A stretch of 64,000 nt of DNA from Rattus norvegicus (GCF_036323735.1 NC_086027.1:89226662-89290661); one strand, 5' to 3'; shown: positions 42,450 to 54,929, counted from the stretch's first letter. The notes: a model not told the origin generated them from the letters alone. Numbers and translations are program-made.

Positions 42450-45400
42450 ATGAATATAAAGGGAAACAATAATCACTATTCCTTAATATCTCTCAATATC
42501 AATGGCCTCAACTCCCCAATAAAAAGACATAGATTAACAAACTGGATACGCAACGAGGACCCTGCATTCTGCTGCCTACAGGAAACACACCTCAGAGACA
42601 AAGACAGACACTACCTCAGAGTGAAAGGCTGGAAAACAACTTTCCAAGCAAATGGTCAGAAGAAGCAAGCTGGAGTAGCCATTCTAATATCAAATAAAAT
42701 CAATTTTCAACTAAAAGTCATCAAAAAAGGTAAGGAAGGACACTTCATATTCATCAAAGGAAAAATCCACCAAGATGAACTCTCAATCCTAAATATCTAT
42801 GCCCCAAATACAAGGGCACCTACATACGTAAAAGAAACCTTACTAAAGCTCAAAACACACATTGCACCTCACACAATAATAGTGGGAGATTTCAACACCC
42901 CACTCTCATCAATGGACAGATCATGGAAACAGAAATTAAACAGTGATGTCGACAGACTAAGAGAAGTCATGAGCCAAATGGACTTAACGGATATTTATAG
43001 AACATTCTATCCTAAAGCAAAAGGATATACCTTCTTCTCAGCTCCTCATGGTACTTTCTCCAAAATTGACCATATAATTGGTCAAAAAACGGGCCTCAAC
43101 AGGTACAGAAAGATAGAAATAATCCCATGCGTGCTATCGGACCACCACGGCCTAAAACTGGTCTTCAATAACAATAAGGGAAGAATGCCCACATATACGT
43201 GGAAATTGAACAATGCTCTACTCAATGATAACCTGGTCAAGGAAGAAATAAAGAAAGAAATTAAAAACTTTTTAGAATTTAATGAAAATGAAGATACAAC
43301 ATACTCAAACTTATGGGACACAATGAAAGCTGTGCTAAGAGGAAAACTCATAGCGCTGAGTGCCTGCAGAAAGACACAGGAAAGAGCATATGCCAGCAGC
43401 TTGACAGCACACCTAAAAGCTCTAGAACAAAAAGAAGCAAATACACCCAGGAGGAGTAGAAGGCAGGAAATAATCAAACTCAGAGCTGAAATCAACCAAG
43501 TAGAAACAAAAAGGACCATAGAAAGAATCAACAGAACCAAAAGTTGGTTCTTTGAGAAAATCAACAATATAGATAAACCCTTAGCCAGACTAACGAGAGG
43601 ACACAGAGAGTGCGTCAAAATTAACAAAATCAGAAATGAAAAGGGAGACATAACTACAGATTCAGAGGAAATTCAAAAAATCATCAGATCTTACTATAAA
43701 AACCTATATTCAACAAAATTTGAAAATCTTCAGGAAATGGACAATTTCCTAGACAGATACCAGGTATCGAAGTTAAATCAGGAACAGATAAACCAGTTAA
43801 ACAACCCCATAACTCCTAAGGAAATAGAAGCAGTCATTAAAGGTCTCCCAACCAAAAAGAGCCCAGGTCCAGACGGGTTTAGTGCAGAATTCTATCAAAC
43901 CTTCATAGAAGACCTCATACCAATATTATCCAAACTATTCCACAAAATTGAAACAGATGGAGCCCTACCGAATTCCTTCTACGAAGCCACAATTACTCTT
44001 ATACCTAAACCACACAAAGACACAACAAAGAAAGAGAACTTCAGACCAATTTCCCTTATGAATATCGACGCAAAAATACTCAATAAAATTCTGGCAAACC
44101 GAATTCAAGAGCACATCAAAACAATCATCCACCATGATCAAGTAGGCTTCATCCCAGGCATGCAGGGATGGTTTAATATACGGAAAAGCATCAACGTGAT
44201 CCATTATATAAACAAACTGAAAGAACAGAACCACATGATCATTTCATTAGATGCTGAGAAAGCATTTGACAAAATTCAACACCCCTTCATGATAAAAGTC
44301 CTGGAAAGAATAGGAATTCAAGGCCCATACCTAAACATAGTAAAAGCCATATACAGCAAACCAGTTGCTAACATTAAGCTAAATGGAGAGAAACTTGAAG
44401 CAATCCCACTAAAATCAGGGACTAGACAAGGCTGCCCACTCTCTCCCTACTTATTCAATATAGTTCTTGAAGTTCTAGCCAGAGCAATCAGACAACAAAA
44501 GGAGATCAAAGGGATACAGATCGGAAAAGAAGAGGTCAAAATATCACTATTTGCAGATGACATGATAGTATATTTAAGTGATCCCAAAAGTTCCACCAGA
44601 GAACTACTAAAGCTGATAAACAACTTCAGCAAAGTGGCTGGGTATAAAATTAACTCAAATAAATCAGTTGCCTTCCTCTATACAAAAGAGAAACAAGCCG
44701 AGAAAGAAATTAGGGAAACGACACCCTTCATAATAGACCCAAATAATATAAAGTACCTTGGTGTGACTTTAACCAAGCAAGTAAAAGATCTGTACAATAA
44801 GAACTTCAAGACACTGAGGAAAGAAATTGAAGAAGACCTCAGAAGATGGAAAGATCTCCCATGCTCATGGATTGGCAGGATTAATATAGTAAAAATGGCC
44901 ATTTTACCAAAAGCAATCTACAGATTCAATGCAATCCCCATCAAAATACCAATCCAATTCTTCAAAGAGTTAGACAGAACAATTTGCAAATTCATCTGGA
45001 ATAACAAAAAACCCAGGATAGCTAAAGCTATCCTCAACAATAAAAGGACTTCAGGGGGAATCACTATCCCTGAACTCAAGCAGTATTACAGAGCAATAGT
45101 GATAAAAACTGCATGGTATTGGTACAGAGACAGACAGATAGACCAATGGAATAGAATTGAAGACCCAGAAATGAACCCACACACCTATGGTCACTTGATT
45201 TTTGACAAAGGAGCCAAAACCATCCAATGGAAAAAAGATAGCATTTTCAGCAAATGGTGCTGGTTCAACTGGAGGGCAACATGTAGAAGAATGCAGATCG
45301 ATCCATGCTTATCACCCTGTACAAAGCTTAAGTCCAAGTGGATCAAGGACCTCCACATCAAACCAGACACACTCAAACTAATAGAAGAAAAACTAGGGAA

Positions 45401-46276
45401 ACATCTGGAACACATGGGCACTGGAAAAAATTTCCTGAACAAAACACCAATGGCTTATGCTCTAAGATCAAGAATCGACAAATGGGATCTCATAAAACTG
45501 CAAAGCTTCTGTAAGGCAAAGGACACTGTGGTTAGGACAAAACGGCAACCAACAGATTAGGAAAAGATCTTTACCAATCCTACAACAGATAGAGGCCTTA
45601 TATCCAAAATATACAAAGAACTCAAGAAGTTAGACCGCAGGGAAACAAATAACCCTATTAAAAATGGGGTTCAGAGCTAAACAAACAATTCACAGCTGAG
45701 GAATGCCGAATGGCTGAGAAACACCTAAAGAAATGTTCAACATCTTTAGTCATAAGGGAAATGCAAATCAAAACAACCCTGAGATTTCACCTCACACCAG
45801 TAAGAATGGCTAAGATCAAAAACTCAGGTGACAGCAGATGCTGGCGAGGATGTGGAGAAAGAGGAACACTCCTCCATTGTTGGTGGGATTGCAGACTGGT
45901 AAAACCATTCTGGAAATCAGTCTGGAGGTTCCTCAGAAAATTGGACATTGAACTGCCTGAGGATCCAGCTATACCTCTCTTGGGCATATACCCAAAAGAT
46001 GCCTCAACATATAAAAGAGACACGTGCTCCACTATGTTCATCGCAGCCTTATTTATAATAGCCAGAAACTGGAAAGAACCCAGATGCCCTTCAACAGAGG
46101 AATGGATACAGAAAATGTGGTACATCTACACAATGGAATATTACTCAGCTATCAAAAACAACGAGTTTATGAAATTCGTAGGCAAATGGTTGGAACTGGA
46201 AAATATCATCCTGAGTGAGCTAACCCAATCACAGAAAGACATACATGGTATGCACTCATTGATAAGTGGCTATTAG
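42450..46276 (+). pseudogene. L1 ORF2 (endonuclease/reverse transcriptase), two lesions
   Basis: Open for 1036 codons from MNIKGNNNHYSLISLNINGL; the undamaged frame would be about 1275. Endonuclease residues are present: N16, E45 (LQETHL), D147/N149 (VGDFNT), D207 and D231-H232 (SDHHGL). The RT core FADD is at residues 701-704. Lesion 1: TGG to TAG at 45558-45560, just after KRQPTD; the copies at 14.9 kb and 29.6 kb keep Trp here. Lesion 2: one A lost from the run at about 45658-45664, giving a frameshift; those same copies keep it. The C-terminal part (45710-46276), with its Cys/His motif CWRGCGERGTLLHCWWDC, stays open in the shifted frame. The product would have both enzyme domains but no C-terminal RNA-binding region. 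Confidence 0.95.
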
Positions 46277-46991
46277 CCCAAATGCTTGAATTACCCTAGA
46301 TCCCTAGAACAAACGAAACTCAAGACGGATGATCAAAATGTGAATGCTTCACTCCTTCTTTAAATGAGGAAAAAGAATACCCTTTGCAGGGAAGGGAGAG
46401 GCAAAGATTAAAACAGAGACTTAAGGAACACCCATTCAGAGCCTGCCCCACATGTGGCCCATACATATACAGCCACCCAATTAGACAAGATGGATGAAGC
46501 AAAGAAGTGCAGACCGACAGGAGTCGGATGTAGATCGCTCCTGAGAGACACAGCCAGAATACAGCAAATACAGAGGCGAATGCCAGCAGCAAACCACTGA
46601 ACTGAGAATAGGTCCCCTAGTGAAGGAATCAGAGAAAGAACTGGAAGAGCTTGAAGGGGCTTGAGACCCCAAAAGTACAACAATGCCAAGCAACCAGAGC
46701 TTCCAGGGACTAAGCCACTACCTAAAGACTATACATGGACTGACCCTGGACTTTGACCCCATAGGTAGCAATGAATATCCTAGTAAGAGCACCAGTGGAA
46801 GGGGAAGCCCTGGGTCCTGCTAAGACTGAACCCCCAGTGAACTAGTCTATGGGGGGAGGGCGGCAATGGGGGGAGGGTTGGGAGGGGAACATCCATAAGG
46901 AAGGGGAGGGGGGAGGGGGATGTTTGCCCGGAAACCGGGAAAGGGAATAACACTCGAAATGTATATAAGAAATACTCAAGTTAATAAAAAA
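46277..46991 (+). other. L1 3'UTR with G-rich tract
   Basis: The non-coding end of the full-length L1. About 46849-46921 holds several runs of 3-6 G (e.g. gaaggggaggggggaggggg), able in principle to form G-quadruplexes. AATAAA (46983-46988) precedes the short A tail. Confidence 0.9.
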
Positions 46992-47289
46992 AAAATTACT
47001 TTTTATTACAGTAAGAACCAAATGAAAGTTTACCACTTTCGCCATTTTTATCTGTACAGTTCAGCAGTGTTAAATATTGTTATTTTGTGGAATGGATCTA
47101 CACCTTCGAGTCTTGCTAAACAGAAATGGGGTATATGATACATGTTATGATAACATAGCTGACTTATTTCTGTGAGGTGTTTGAAACAGTGAAACTCATA
47201 GAAACTGAAAGCAGAGCAGAGGTTGCCAGGGCCTGAAGTACGGAAGTTTGTCTAATGATTATAAGGTTTGTATTATGCAGGATTTGAAG

Positions 47290-47766
47290 AAGACCTTGCT
47301 GACTGCCGGAGATGCTGTCTTTTCCCTAATGACTCTCTTTGTTGAGAATCAAATGGCCGTAGCTGATTAAGTCATTGCTCTTTAGTTTATTTCTGGATCC
47401 CTGTTCTGTTTCCCTGGCCGGTGTGGCAGTACCACGCTGCTTTGCTTACGTGCACTCTGCAGTGTTTTTTGAAATTGCGTGTTTGAGATCCACGAGCATT
47501 GTTTTGTCTCTTCAGGCTTGTACCATTTGGTAATATTTTGTACATATAGATAGACTGAGTTTTGTTTCTGTGAGGAATGCCATTGGTGTTTTCATTAACA
47601 ATTCATTGAGTTGGTAGATTGATTTTAGTAATATACTATTTTCACACAATTTATTCTGTTTATCTATGAACACTAGATATCTTTCCATTCTTAGTGGCTT
47701 CATTTATTAAGCATCTTAAAGTTCTCACTGTAGAATCACATCCTCTGACAGGCTTATTCCTAGACA

Positions 47767-47819
<53 letters not shown>

Positions 47820-47920
47820 CCTATCTATCTATCTATCATCTATCCATCTATAAATGCATTCATGTATCTATTTTATATTGATCAATCTAGCTATTATCTA
47901 TCATTATCTATGTATATCTA

Positions 47921-47972
<52 letters not shown>

Positions 47973-48010
47973 CTCTATCTACATATCTATTTTATATTGA
48001 TCAATCTAGG

Positions 48011-48057
<47 letters not shown>

Positions 48058-48121
48058 ATCTATTATCTATCTATCTATCTATCCTCTATCTACATATCTA
48101 TTTTATATTGATCAATCTAGG

Positions 48122-48211
<90 letters not shown>

Positions 48212-48603
48212 GGAGCTTTCTGCTTTAGCATGTTCATTATTGGTATAAGAGGATTTACTGTTGTGTGCTGATTTAGTATCTTACTACTTTTCTGAAAGTT
48301 TTTATGAGATCGAAGATTATCCTGGTGAAGTCTTTAAAATTTAGTAAGTATGAGGTTTTATTGTCTGCACATGGGGATGATTTTATTTATTTTCTCATTT
48401 ACATCTTTTTTATGTTGTCTTATTGCTGTAACTAAGACTTCAAGCATGATTCTGCATAAGAATAGAGGGGGTAGATAGCTTAGTCTCACTTCTAAGTTTG
48501 AGGGATTGTGTTAATTTTTCCTATATTATAGTATTGACTGTAGTTTTGCTGTATTTAGCCTTCATAAACCTGGGCTTCTTTTTTTTTAAAATTCCTTGTT
48601 TCT
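47290..48603 (-). mobile_element. Ancient L1 ORF2 remnant (antisense)
   Basis: The order of remnants follows the complement of old mammalian L1 ORF2: ctgattaagtcattgctctt, ggcagtaccacgctgctttg, gaggaatgccattggtgttt, ttagcatgttcattattggt, ttctgaaagtttttatgaga. The large TCTA repeat at 47768-48210 lies within it. It resumes after the B2 at 48828-48910 (gtcagaggccttccccacat). No frame survives. Confidence 0.65.
47768..48210. repeat. (TCTA)n microsatellite with higher-order repeat
   Basis: About 440 bp of CTAT/TCTA units. A non-TCTA insert (ttttatattgatcaatctag) recurs at about 47871, 47990 and 48101, i.e. 119 and 111 bp apart. The block has therefore been duplicated as a larger unit. The Ile/Leu/Ser/Tyr-rich frames are artefacts. 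Confidence 0.97.
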
Positions 48604-48619
48604 TTGGCCTTTTAGTGTT

Positions 48620-48811
48620 TTTTTAAAAGTTTTTTTAAAATTTATTTATTTTATGTGAGTACAATGTTACTTTCTTCTGTCAAGCACACCAGAAGAGAGC
48701 ATCAGATCCCATTAAGGATGGTTGTATGCTACCATGTAGTTGCTGGGATTTGAACTCAGGACCTCTGGAAGAGCAGTCAGTGCTCTTAACCACTGAGCCA
48801 TCTCTCCAGCC
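48620..48811 (-). mobile_element. B2 SINE with 16-bp TSD, inside the ancient L1
   Basis: The complement of B2 ends in ctcttaaccactgagccatc, tctccagcc. The perfect repeat ttggccttttagtgtt lies at 48604-48619 and 48812-48827. Confidence 0.97.
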
Positions 48812-48827
48812 TTGGCCTTTTAGTGTT

Positions 48828-49539
48828 AATAAATGATTAACATTGTCAGAGGCCTTCCCCACATTTACTGTGATAACCATGTGGTTTATGTTAATTTTTA
48901 ATTTAATGATTCTGAAATTACCTGGGCACGGGCCTCTGGGCATGCTGTAAGGGATTACCTTGATATTATACAGTGAGGTGGGAAGACTCACTGAATGCAT
49001 ATATTGCCCTTTCTAGGACCCTGGCTGTGTAAACAGAGAAGGGGACACAGCAGAGTGCACGCAGTCGCCAGTTTCTGTTTCCTGTGGGTGTGATGTGCTT
49101 AGCTACTTCAAGCTGCTGGGAGACAGCTGCTCCTTTTGGTTCTCTTCATCTGAGAGGCTTGTCAGTTTGCATGACACCGGAACCTTTCTTGTCAGTTTGC
49201 ATAATGCCAGAACCTTTTCTAATTCTCATTTGTTTGCCCTGGAAATGCACAGGAGTCCTGAGCTCACTCTTTCTCTGTTTTCTTCTCCCTTCCCCCTTCC
49301 TTTTCTGAAACACTGATTAACTTTTTACTTCAGAGCATGCTCTTCTGGCTTTTAGGGTTTCCAGTGAGAGGGCTGATGGTGTGGTAGGTTTGCCTCCATG
49401 AAATAAAAATTCTATAGCAGCTTGTGATATTCTTTTCTGTTTTGTGCTCTTGTTATTTTAACTATTGTTTCATGTGTCGAGGCTCTTTGTTACTCAGGTC
49501 TGTGTAAAGCTTTAAATAACTCTTGTATTGTGATGTCTT
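48828..49539. other. End of the ancient L1, then unassigned sequence
   Basis: 48828-48910 continues the ancient antisense L1. After that, the only structure seen is a 30-bp imperfect tandem duplication at 49158-49218 (cttgtcagtttgcat, twice). Confidence 0.5.
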
Positions 49540-49960
49540 GTTCTCTTCTTGGCTTCAAGATTTTTTTTTAATGATTTTATTGAGTTGGTTGTCTATGTTT
49601 TTAGTCTGTATCTAAGTTACCTCTTTTATGACACATCTGTGAGTTGAGTCTCCTAATTGTGTCCCAGAGGTCTTGAATGTAGTGTTCAGAATTGTTCATT
49701 TTTTTCCTTTTCTGGTCTCCGACTATTTCTCAGCCCTGTCTTCCATTCCTGATGCTCTTTCTTCTGTTTGGTCTGTCCACTGGGGTTCTTTCACTAAGTT
49801 TTATTGAGTTACTGAACTTTTTGATTCATTTTTTTTTCCTTCAGCATCTATCTTTTGGTTGAGCCTTGCATTAAAAATTGCTGAATTTCTCACTCCAGGT
49901 TGGAATTTTCATCTAGGTTTGAATTAACTGCTTCATTAGTTTGTTTATCTGAGTCCTCTG
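49540..49960 (-). mobile_element. Possible ancient L1/HAL1 ORF1 remnant
   Basis: T-rich sequence whose wording (gattttattgagttggttgt, ttgagttactgaactttttg, ttgctgaatttctcactcca) resembles the complement of old L1/HAL1 ORF1. It is too decayed to confirm. Confidence 0.35.
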
Positions 49961-50157
49961 AGGACACTAGACATGGATCATTTTGAAAGGTAGACTTCTA
50001 ATTATGTCACTCTCTGGAGGTTGAAGAGCCGTGATCTCTTTGAGAAGTCATATTGTCTTTTTTATTTCTTACATTTCTATTCTGTTGTATGTGCATCTGT
50101 TTGGATGAGTGAATCTTATTTCTACGTCTTCTTAGCATTTTTATTTGTTTGTTGTTT

Positions 50158-50297
50158 TTGGAGACAAGGCTTTTTTGGGTAGCCCTGGCTGTCCTGCAAC
50201 TCACTCTGTAGACCAGGTTCGCCTCAAACTCAGTGACCTACCTGCCTCTGCCTCCCACGTGCTGGGACTAAAGGTGTGCACCACCACCACCTGGTTG
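50158..50297 (-). mobile_element. B1 SINE
   Basis: Complement of B1: gtagccctggctgtcctgca, ctcactctgtagaccaggtt, tgcctctgcctcccacgtgc, tgggactaaaggtgtgcacc. 7SL-derived. Confidence 0.93.
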
Positions 50298-50451
50298 CAG
50301 TTATTATTAAAGTTTATTTTCCTGAACTACTCAGAAAGGAAAAAGCATACTGCCATTAGAATAACAGCAGAATTCAAACAAATCTTTATTTACTTCATAT
50401 TAAGGTTGTTTTGTGTCACTTCTTATACCTTTTGTAAATTTATTTCATTCT

Positions 50452-50540
50452 TTCCTTCCTTCCTTCTCTCTCTTTCCTTCCTTCCTTCCTTCCTTCCTTC
50501 CTTCCTTCCTTCCTTCCTTCCTTCTTTCTTTCTTTCTTAC
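50452..50540. repeat. (TTCC)n microsatellite
   Basis: Pure TTCC repeats followed by a short TTTC run. Confidence 0.96.
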
Positions 50541-50593
50541 CTGAAATCATCCAACACTATGCTCTCTGCTTCTATAGTGACAGGGTAGAATTT

Positions 50594-50698
50594 TTTTTCT
50601 TTTTTTCTTTTTCTTTTTTTTTCGGAGCTGGGGACCGAACCCAGGGCCTTGCGCTTCCTAGGCAAGCGCTCTACCACTGAGCTAAATCCCCAACCCCC
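50594..50698 (-). mobile_element. ID SINE with 15-bp TSD
   Basis: Complement of ID: gctggggaccgaacccaggg (B box), ctctaccactgagctaaatc (A box), ccccaac. It has a T-rich left end broken by C. The repeat gacagggtagaattt lies at 50579-50593 and 50699-50713. Confidence 0.97.
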
Positions 50699-50713
50699 GA
50701 CAGGGTAGAATTT

Positions 50714-51699
50714 ATATTGTGATACTCTAATGGAATTTTCCCATGGTGAATAAATGCCTGTGAATGAGACAACATTATTAAAATGAAACAAAACAAAACA
50801 GAATGAAGAAAAATCCAACTCCGACAATGTAAACTTCATCTCCCCACTGAGATGCTGTGAAATATGGTCAGTGGTTGCCAGGCACCGCATGATTACCATT
50901 GAAGTTGAGGGGTACAAAATGAATATTCCCAGGATTCAGGTGGGCCTGGAGACAGAAGATGGGAGATTTTGAATCAAAAGCTGGGTAGAGTGGTTATGTC
51001 CCCATCAACTTGCTGTCACAGGAGTGCCTTGAGTCTTTGAAGAAAGACAGCTGTAATCTCTGACTCACTGTCCATAGAGGTTAAACAAGACTCCCTACTG
51101 TGTATTTTTAAGTCATTAATCTCTTAAAGGGAAGTCAGAATCTTAAAATATACTGATAATTTTAACTATAGTGGTGTGTAAGACCAATACAAAGAATTTA
51201 GGACAGACTATTGCCTGTTTTCTGGTGGTGTGCAATATCTCTATTGAGTTATAAAATTCTTTGGTTTCTAGATTGCAAGAATAGATTAAAAATAATGTCA
51301 ATCACCAGAGTCTGTAACTCAGTTGCATGTCTTAGATGCCTCAAAAAGTAGAGTTGTTCTCTTGGCTCATCACTCTGGATCGAAGTAACTCGACTGTCTG
51401 ATACATAGGCACTGTTTCTCTAAGCACTATATTTGTCTTAGTTGTACTAAGAAGGATTAGTGTGACAACTTAAATCACACTTGAAAATGACACATGGCTT
51501 GCTGTATCCCAAACCTGTCTTTTATTTGATTCATCAGACCTGTACTGAATTTCAGCAAAATTGAAGCGATAAATATATCAGTGTTTGTCTTGATTAATTT
51601 CATGAATGGAACAATAGATGAGATTTCTCTTTTTGGTGCCAGTTTTCTTGTTGGTGCAAAATTGTTGGGAGCAGTGATAAATCTCTTATCTCGTCCATT
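50714..51699. other. No features seen
   Basis: Unique-looking sequence. No gene or repeat recognised. Confidence 0.4.
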
Positions 51700-51702
51700 C
51701 AT

Positions 51703-51706
<4 letters not shown>

Positions 51707-51756
<50 letters not shown>

Positions 51757-51757
51757 C
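51707..51757. repeat. (TC)n-(AC)n microsatellite
   Basis: A pure TC run passing into a pure AC run. Impure TG-rich sequence follows to 51830. Confidence 0.95.
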
Positions 51758-51819
51758 TGTGCATATGTGATGTGAGTATGTTTTGTATGTGTGTATGGTG
51801 TATGCATATGTGTGTACCT

Positions 51820-52106
51820 GTGTGTGCATACAGAAGCCAGAGGAGGACATTGGGTAACCTGCTCTATCCTTCTTTGTTTTATTCTCTTGAGACTGGGTCT
51901 CTTTCTGAGTCTAACTCTCACCTTTTTGGGGCAGGGGCACTAGGGTGGCTGGGAAGAAATCTCCAGGCTCCTACTCCCACCCCCAAAATCTGGAGTTATA
52001 GGCACAAGTGGCCATCCCTGGCTTTTCTGTGGGCGCAGACAATCTGAACTCTGATCTTCGTGTTTGTTCAGCAAGCGTTTTTATCCATTGAGCCATCTGC
52101 CCAGCG
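51820..52106 (-). mobile_element. Diverged B3/B4-like SINE
   Basis: The right end is the complement of a tRNA-derived head (gttcagcaagcgtttttatc, cattgagccatctgcccagc). The body has a B1-like middle (gagactgggtctctttctga, ggagttataggcacaagtgg). Confidence 0.6.
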
Positions 52107-52469
52107 TGAGAGCTGTCTTTCAGGAAGATTGCGGTAGTGGTTGAAGTGGTCCATTAGATGACCCTATACTCATGCATATGCTGGCAGTAATAATGGATTT
52201 ATTAGGTTTAAAAACAACAAGGGTACAGGAAATTAGGAGGAAAAAGTGGGAAAGGAATTAAGCATGGGTAACCTTGGGTTTGCATCCCTAAAGAAAAATG
52301 ACTCCCCCATTCCCAAAGGGACCAACTGCCAGTAGTCACTCAAATAGGAGTTGGACTAAGAGACTCCTTCCCATCCTTGCTGGGATTTTTTCTGGCTTGA
52401 ATTTACCCAACCACTTTAATTCCCTGTGTGAAAGAGCCCTGTCTGGTCCAGAGAAATGCTTTTTTTTTT
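52107..52469. other. Unassigned spacer
   Basis: No gene or repeat recognised. Confidence 0.35.
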
Positions 52470-53110
52470 TTCACTACAATCTCTTTTTGCCTCCAGCTCT
52501 TATGATTACTTTGACTCATCTTCTTTGATGATGTTGGAGTCTTGGGAGTTGTGGGGAGGGTTAATACAGATGTCTCATTTAGGGCTGAGCACCTTGTAAC
52601 CTATTATTCTCTTCACAGTGACTACTGTTGTGTCTCTATAGCAATCACCATCTACTGAAAAAGGAAGATTCTCTGAGGGCTAAGAGATGCACTGTCTACG
52701 GGTGTAAGGATAGAAACTTGGGAAGTTTAGCACTGTGTCCATTCAGCACGGTAACAGTAGTGGGTTCTCCCTTACAGCCTACTCAACCTACTCAGCCACC
52801 AATTCTTAGCCTGGTTAACAGGACCTGGTCTGAGTTCCATTTTGTGAAGTAGGCCTGCCTCCTAATCAAGAAGTGGTTGGTGACTTCCATAACATCTGTG
52901 CCACCATTGCACCGGTGGTCATATGTTATCAGGCCAGTTATTGTTGTAGATTCCAGAGCTGGGTAAAGCTTGTGCAATAGCTTCAATAGTACCTTCCAGC
53001 ACCATGAAAGCTAGACAGTAAGGATGACATTTCCGGGTTAGTAGCAGCTTGATCCTTACATATTGTATGACTCAAGTATGTATTCTCATTAGCAATTGTT
53101 TTTAAACAAA
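52470..53110 (-). repeat. Old rodent dispersed repeat, copy 1 (possibly L1 Lx-type 3' region)
   Basis: I recognise the running order of a common rodent dispersed sequence: tctcatttagggctgagcac, agcaatcaccatctactgaa, taacagtagtgggttctccc, gccaccattgcacc, ccagcaccatgaaagctaga. A second, diverged copy lies at 58380-59730. Assignment to the L1 3' region, and the strand, are guesses. Confidence 0.4.
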
Positions 53111-53129
53111 ATCTCAAATGTTCAGTTTT

Positions 53130-53660
53130 ACCAACAAAGATTCAGGAGCCAGATGCTGGAGTGAAGGCCTGCTAGTTCAGAGAAGCAGAGAACATCCCCA
53201 GCTGACCTTCCTCCTCAGCTGATATCCCAAAAGAGAAGGAAGCTCTCCTTTTCCGTGGTATCTCAAAAATCCTTCAAACTGAATGTTCCTCCCTTCTACT
53301 TTTTGTGAGTCTTTCTATTCATGCTCCTGACTTCCTCTTACTTTCTATGATTTTTTCCTATGTTCACTCCCTGGCGACTGATTGTTTGTTCTACCTCTTG
53401 ACCTATTTATTTGCTCCAGCACTGCGAAGGCTAGACAGCGTGGATGGAATCCTTGACTTTATTTAATCCTGTTTACAATAAACACAAAGCTCTTGGATTA
53501 AAGGTATGTGCTAGGGCTGAGGCATACCACAACTAAAAACAGGCTTTTCCAGCAAGTAATACAATCTTGAGGTTCAAGGTGTGCTGAACTATCCTACAAC
53601 CAGCAATATAGTGTCTTATTATCAAATATACACTGACCATTATACCCTGCCTTCCCTTCC
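53130..53660. repeat. Probable further part of dispersed rodent repeats
   Basis: ccagcactgcgaaggctaga at 53416 imperfectly repeats ccagcaccatgaaagctaga at 52999. A B1-like scrap (gctcttggattaaaggtatg) lies near 53490. I could not assign a family. Confidence 0.3.
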
Positions 53661-54744
53661 TTCACCATACATGACACTTCCTGCACCATTTTTCTCATTT
53701 TCTCCTTATACCATCTCCATTCTATCCTTCCTTTGAAAGCTTCCCTCATGCTCTCTTGCTATTTCCCTAACTTAATATGGTAAAATTTAATATATTTGAA
53801 GACTCAAGACTGGCATTCACACAATAAAAGAGAACATACATATCTTCTTTGGTAATTTCATACATGAATACAGTATATTTAGACAGCTTCTACTGCCTCC
53901 TTCCCATTCTATCTCCTGGAATCCCCCCACATCATACTCCCTTGTTTCTTGTTCTTCCACTTTACTTGTCTTCATCACCATCTTCTTTCCTGGTATGAGT
54001 CATTGTTATTAACAAATTTATAGATAACACAGCTACTGGTCCTTGGGTAAGCATCTTTACAGAAGGTGCTGACAACATAATAATATTAGATCAAAGAATG
54101 CTTTCGTAGTTCTACATGTATGTTAATTGTCGCCTCATAGGTGCTATATAGAAAAACACCCACATCTCTGTTGTACATGACAATAAGTATTTATTTCTCT
54201 TTCAATGTGCTAAGATTGGCTGGTGTCTGGTTGTATGAACCTGGGTTTGGCTAGGATCCCATTCTGTTCCATGTATCCTCCATCCTTCCCAGGCCAGGTC
54301 TACTTAAATGAAAGCATAGTCTTCGAATGAAGAAATCAAAGTGTCAGAGATCAACTGTGTCTGTAAGAGCCTACCTCATCTCTAGTTTATGTCACATACA
54401 CTAATACCCCATTTGCCAAAGCAAAGCACATGGCCAATACTAACATCAAAGGTCATATGAAAGTGAGGGTGGAGCAATAAATAGCTACTGAATAGTAATG
54501 TAGTGCATAGCTTCTAGAGAAGTGCATTTTTCACTAGTTTGTAAGCTGGGAAACTATAATCTGAAATCTGCTAGAGATTGTTTTGACATCCACAGAGAGA
54601 GAATCTGCAGCAGAACACTGTCAGGGATGGATAAATTCCATTAGACAGGCGCAGATTCTTGGACGCTACCTGTACTAAATAAAACCTACAGTGAACCACT
54701 TTTATAGATAAACTAATATTCTGTTTTTTCTCTATTAGTTTTTG
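53661..54744. other. Unassigned, possibly old repeat at 53855-54020
   Basis: A C/T-rich stretch (ctgcctccttcccattctat) resembles the complement of an old L1 3' end, without firm support. There is no gene. Confidence 0.3.
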
Positions 54745-54760
54745 CAAACCAAAGTTCTTT

Positions 54761-54855
54761 TTTTTTCTTTCTTTTTTTTTGGAGCTGGGGACTGAACCCA
54801 GGGCCTTGTGCTTGCTAGGCAAGTGCTCTACCACTGAGCTAAATCCCCAAGCCCT
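54761..54855 (-). mobile_element. ID SINE with 15-bp TSD (one mismatch)
   Basis: The ID complement with its boxes: gctggggactgaacccaggg, ctctaccactgagctaaatc. The flanks caaaccaaagttctt (54745-54759) and caaaccaaggttctt (54856-54870) differ at one base. The body has transitions relative to the other IDs here, suggesting it is somewhat older. Confidence 0.96.
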
Positions 54856-54929
54856 CAAACCAAGGTTCTTAAATCCATATTTATGACTAAACAGGAAGAA
54901 GTTATTTTCAGTATCTAGATGGATAATTC

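Larger units (their letters stand above)
40577..46991 (+). mobile_element. Full-length young L1 (6.4 kb) with 13-bp TSD
   Basis: A perfect target duplication aaaattacttttt at 40564-40576 and 46992-47004 bounds the element. Order: 5'UTR, ORF1 (intact), 59-nt spacer, ORF2 (two lesions), 3'UTR with a G-rich tract, AATAAA and a short poly(A). Close identity with the copies at 14675 and 28168 points to recent activity of this lineage. ORF2 damage means this copy cannot move by itself. Confidence 0.98.

Noticed and set aside
43082..43651. A 189-codon antisense frame in L1 ORF2, and other antisense L1 frames.
   Set aside because: They are shadows of the ORF2 reading frame with no independent evidence.
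47694..48248. A 184-codon Ile/Leu/Ser/Tyr-rich frame.
   Set aside because: It is a reading of the TCTA microsatellite.
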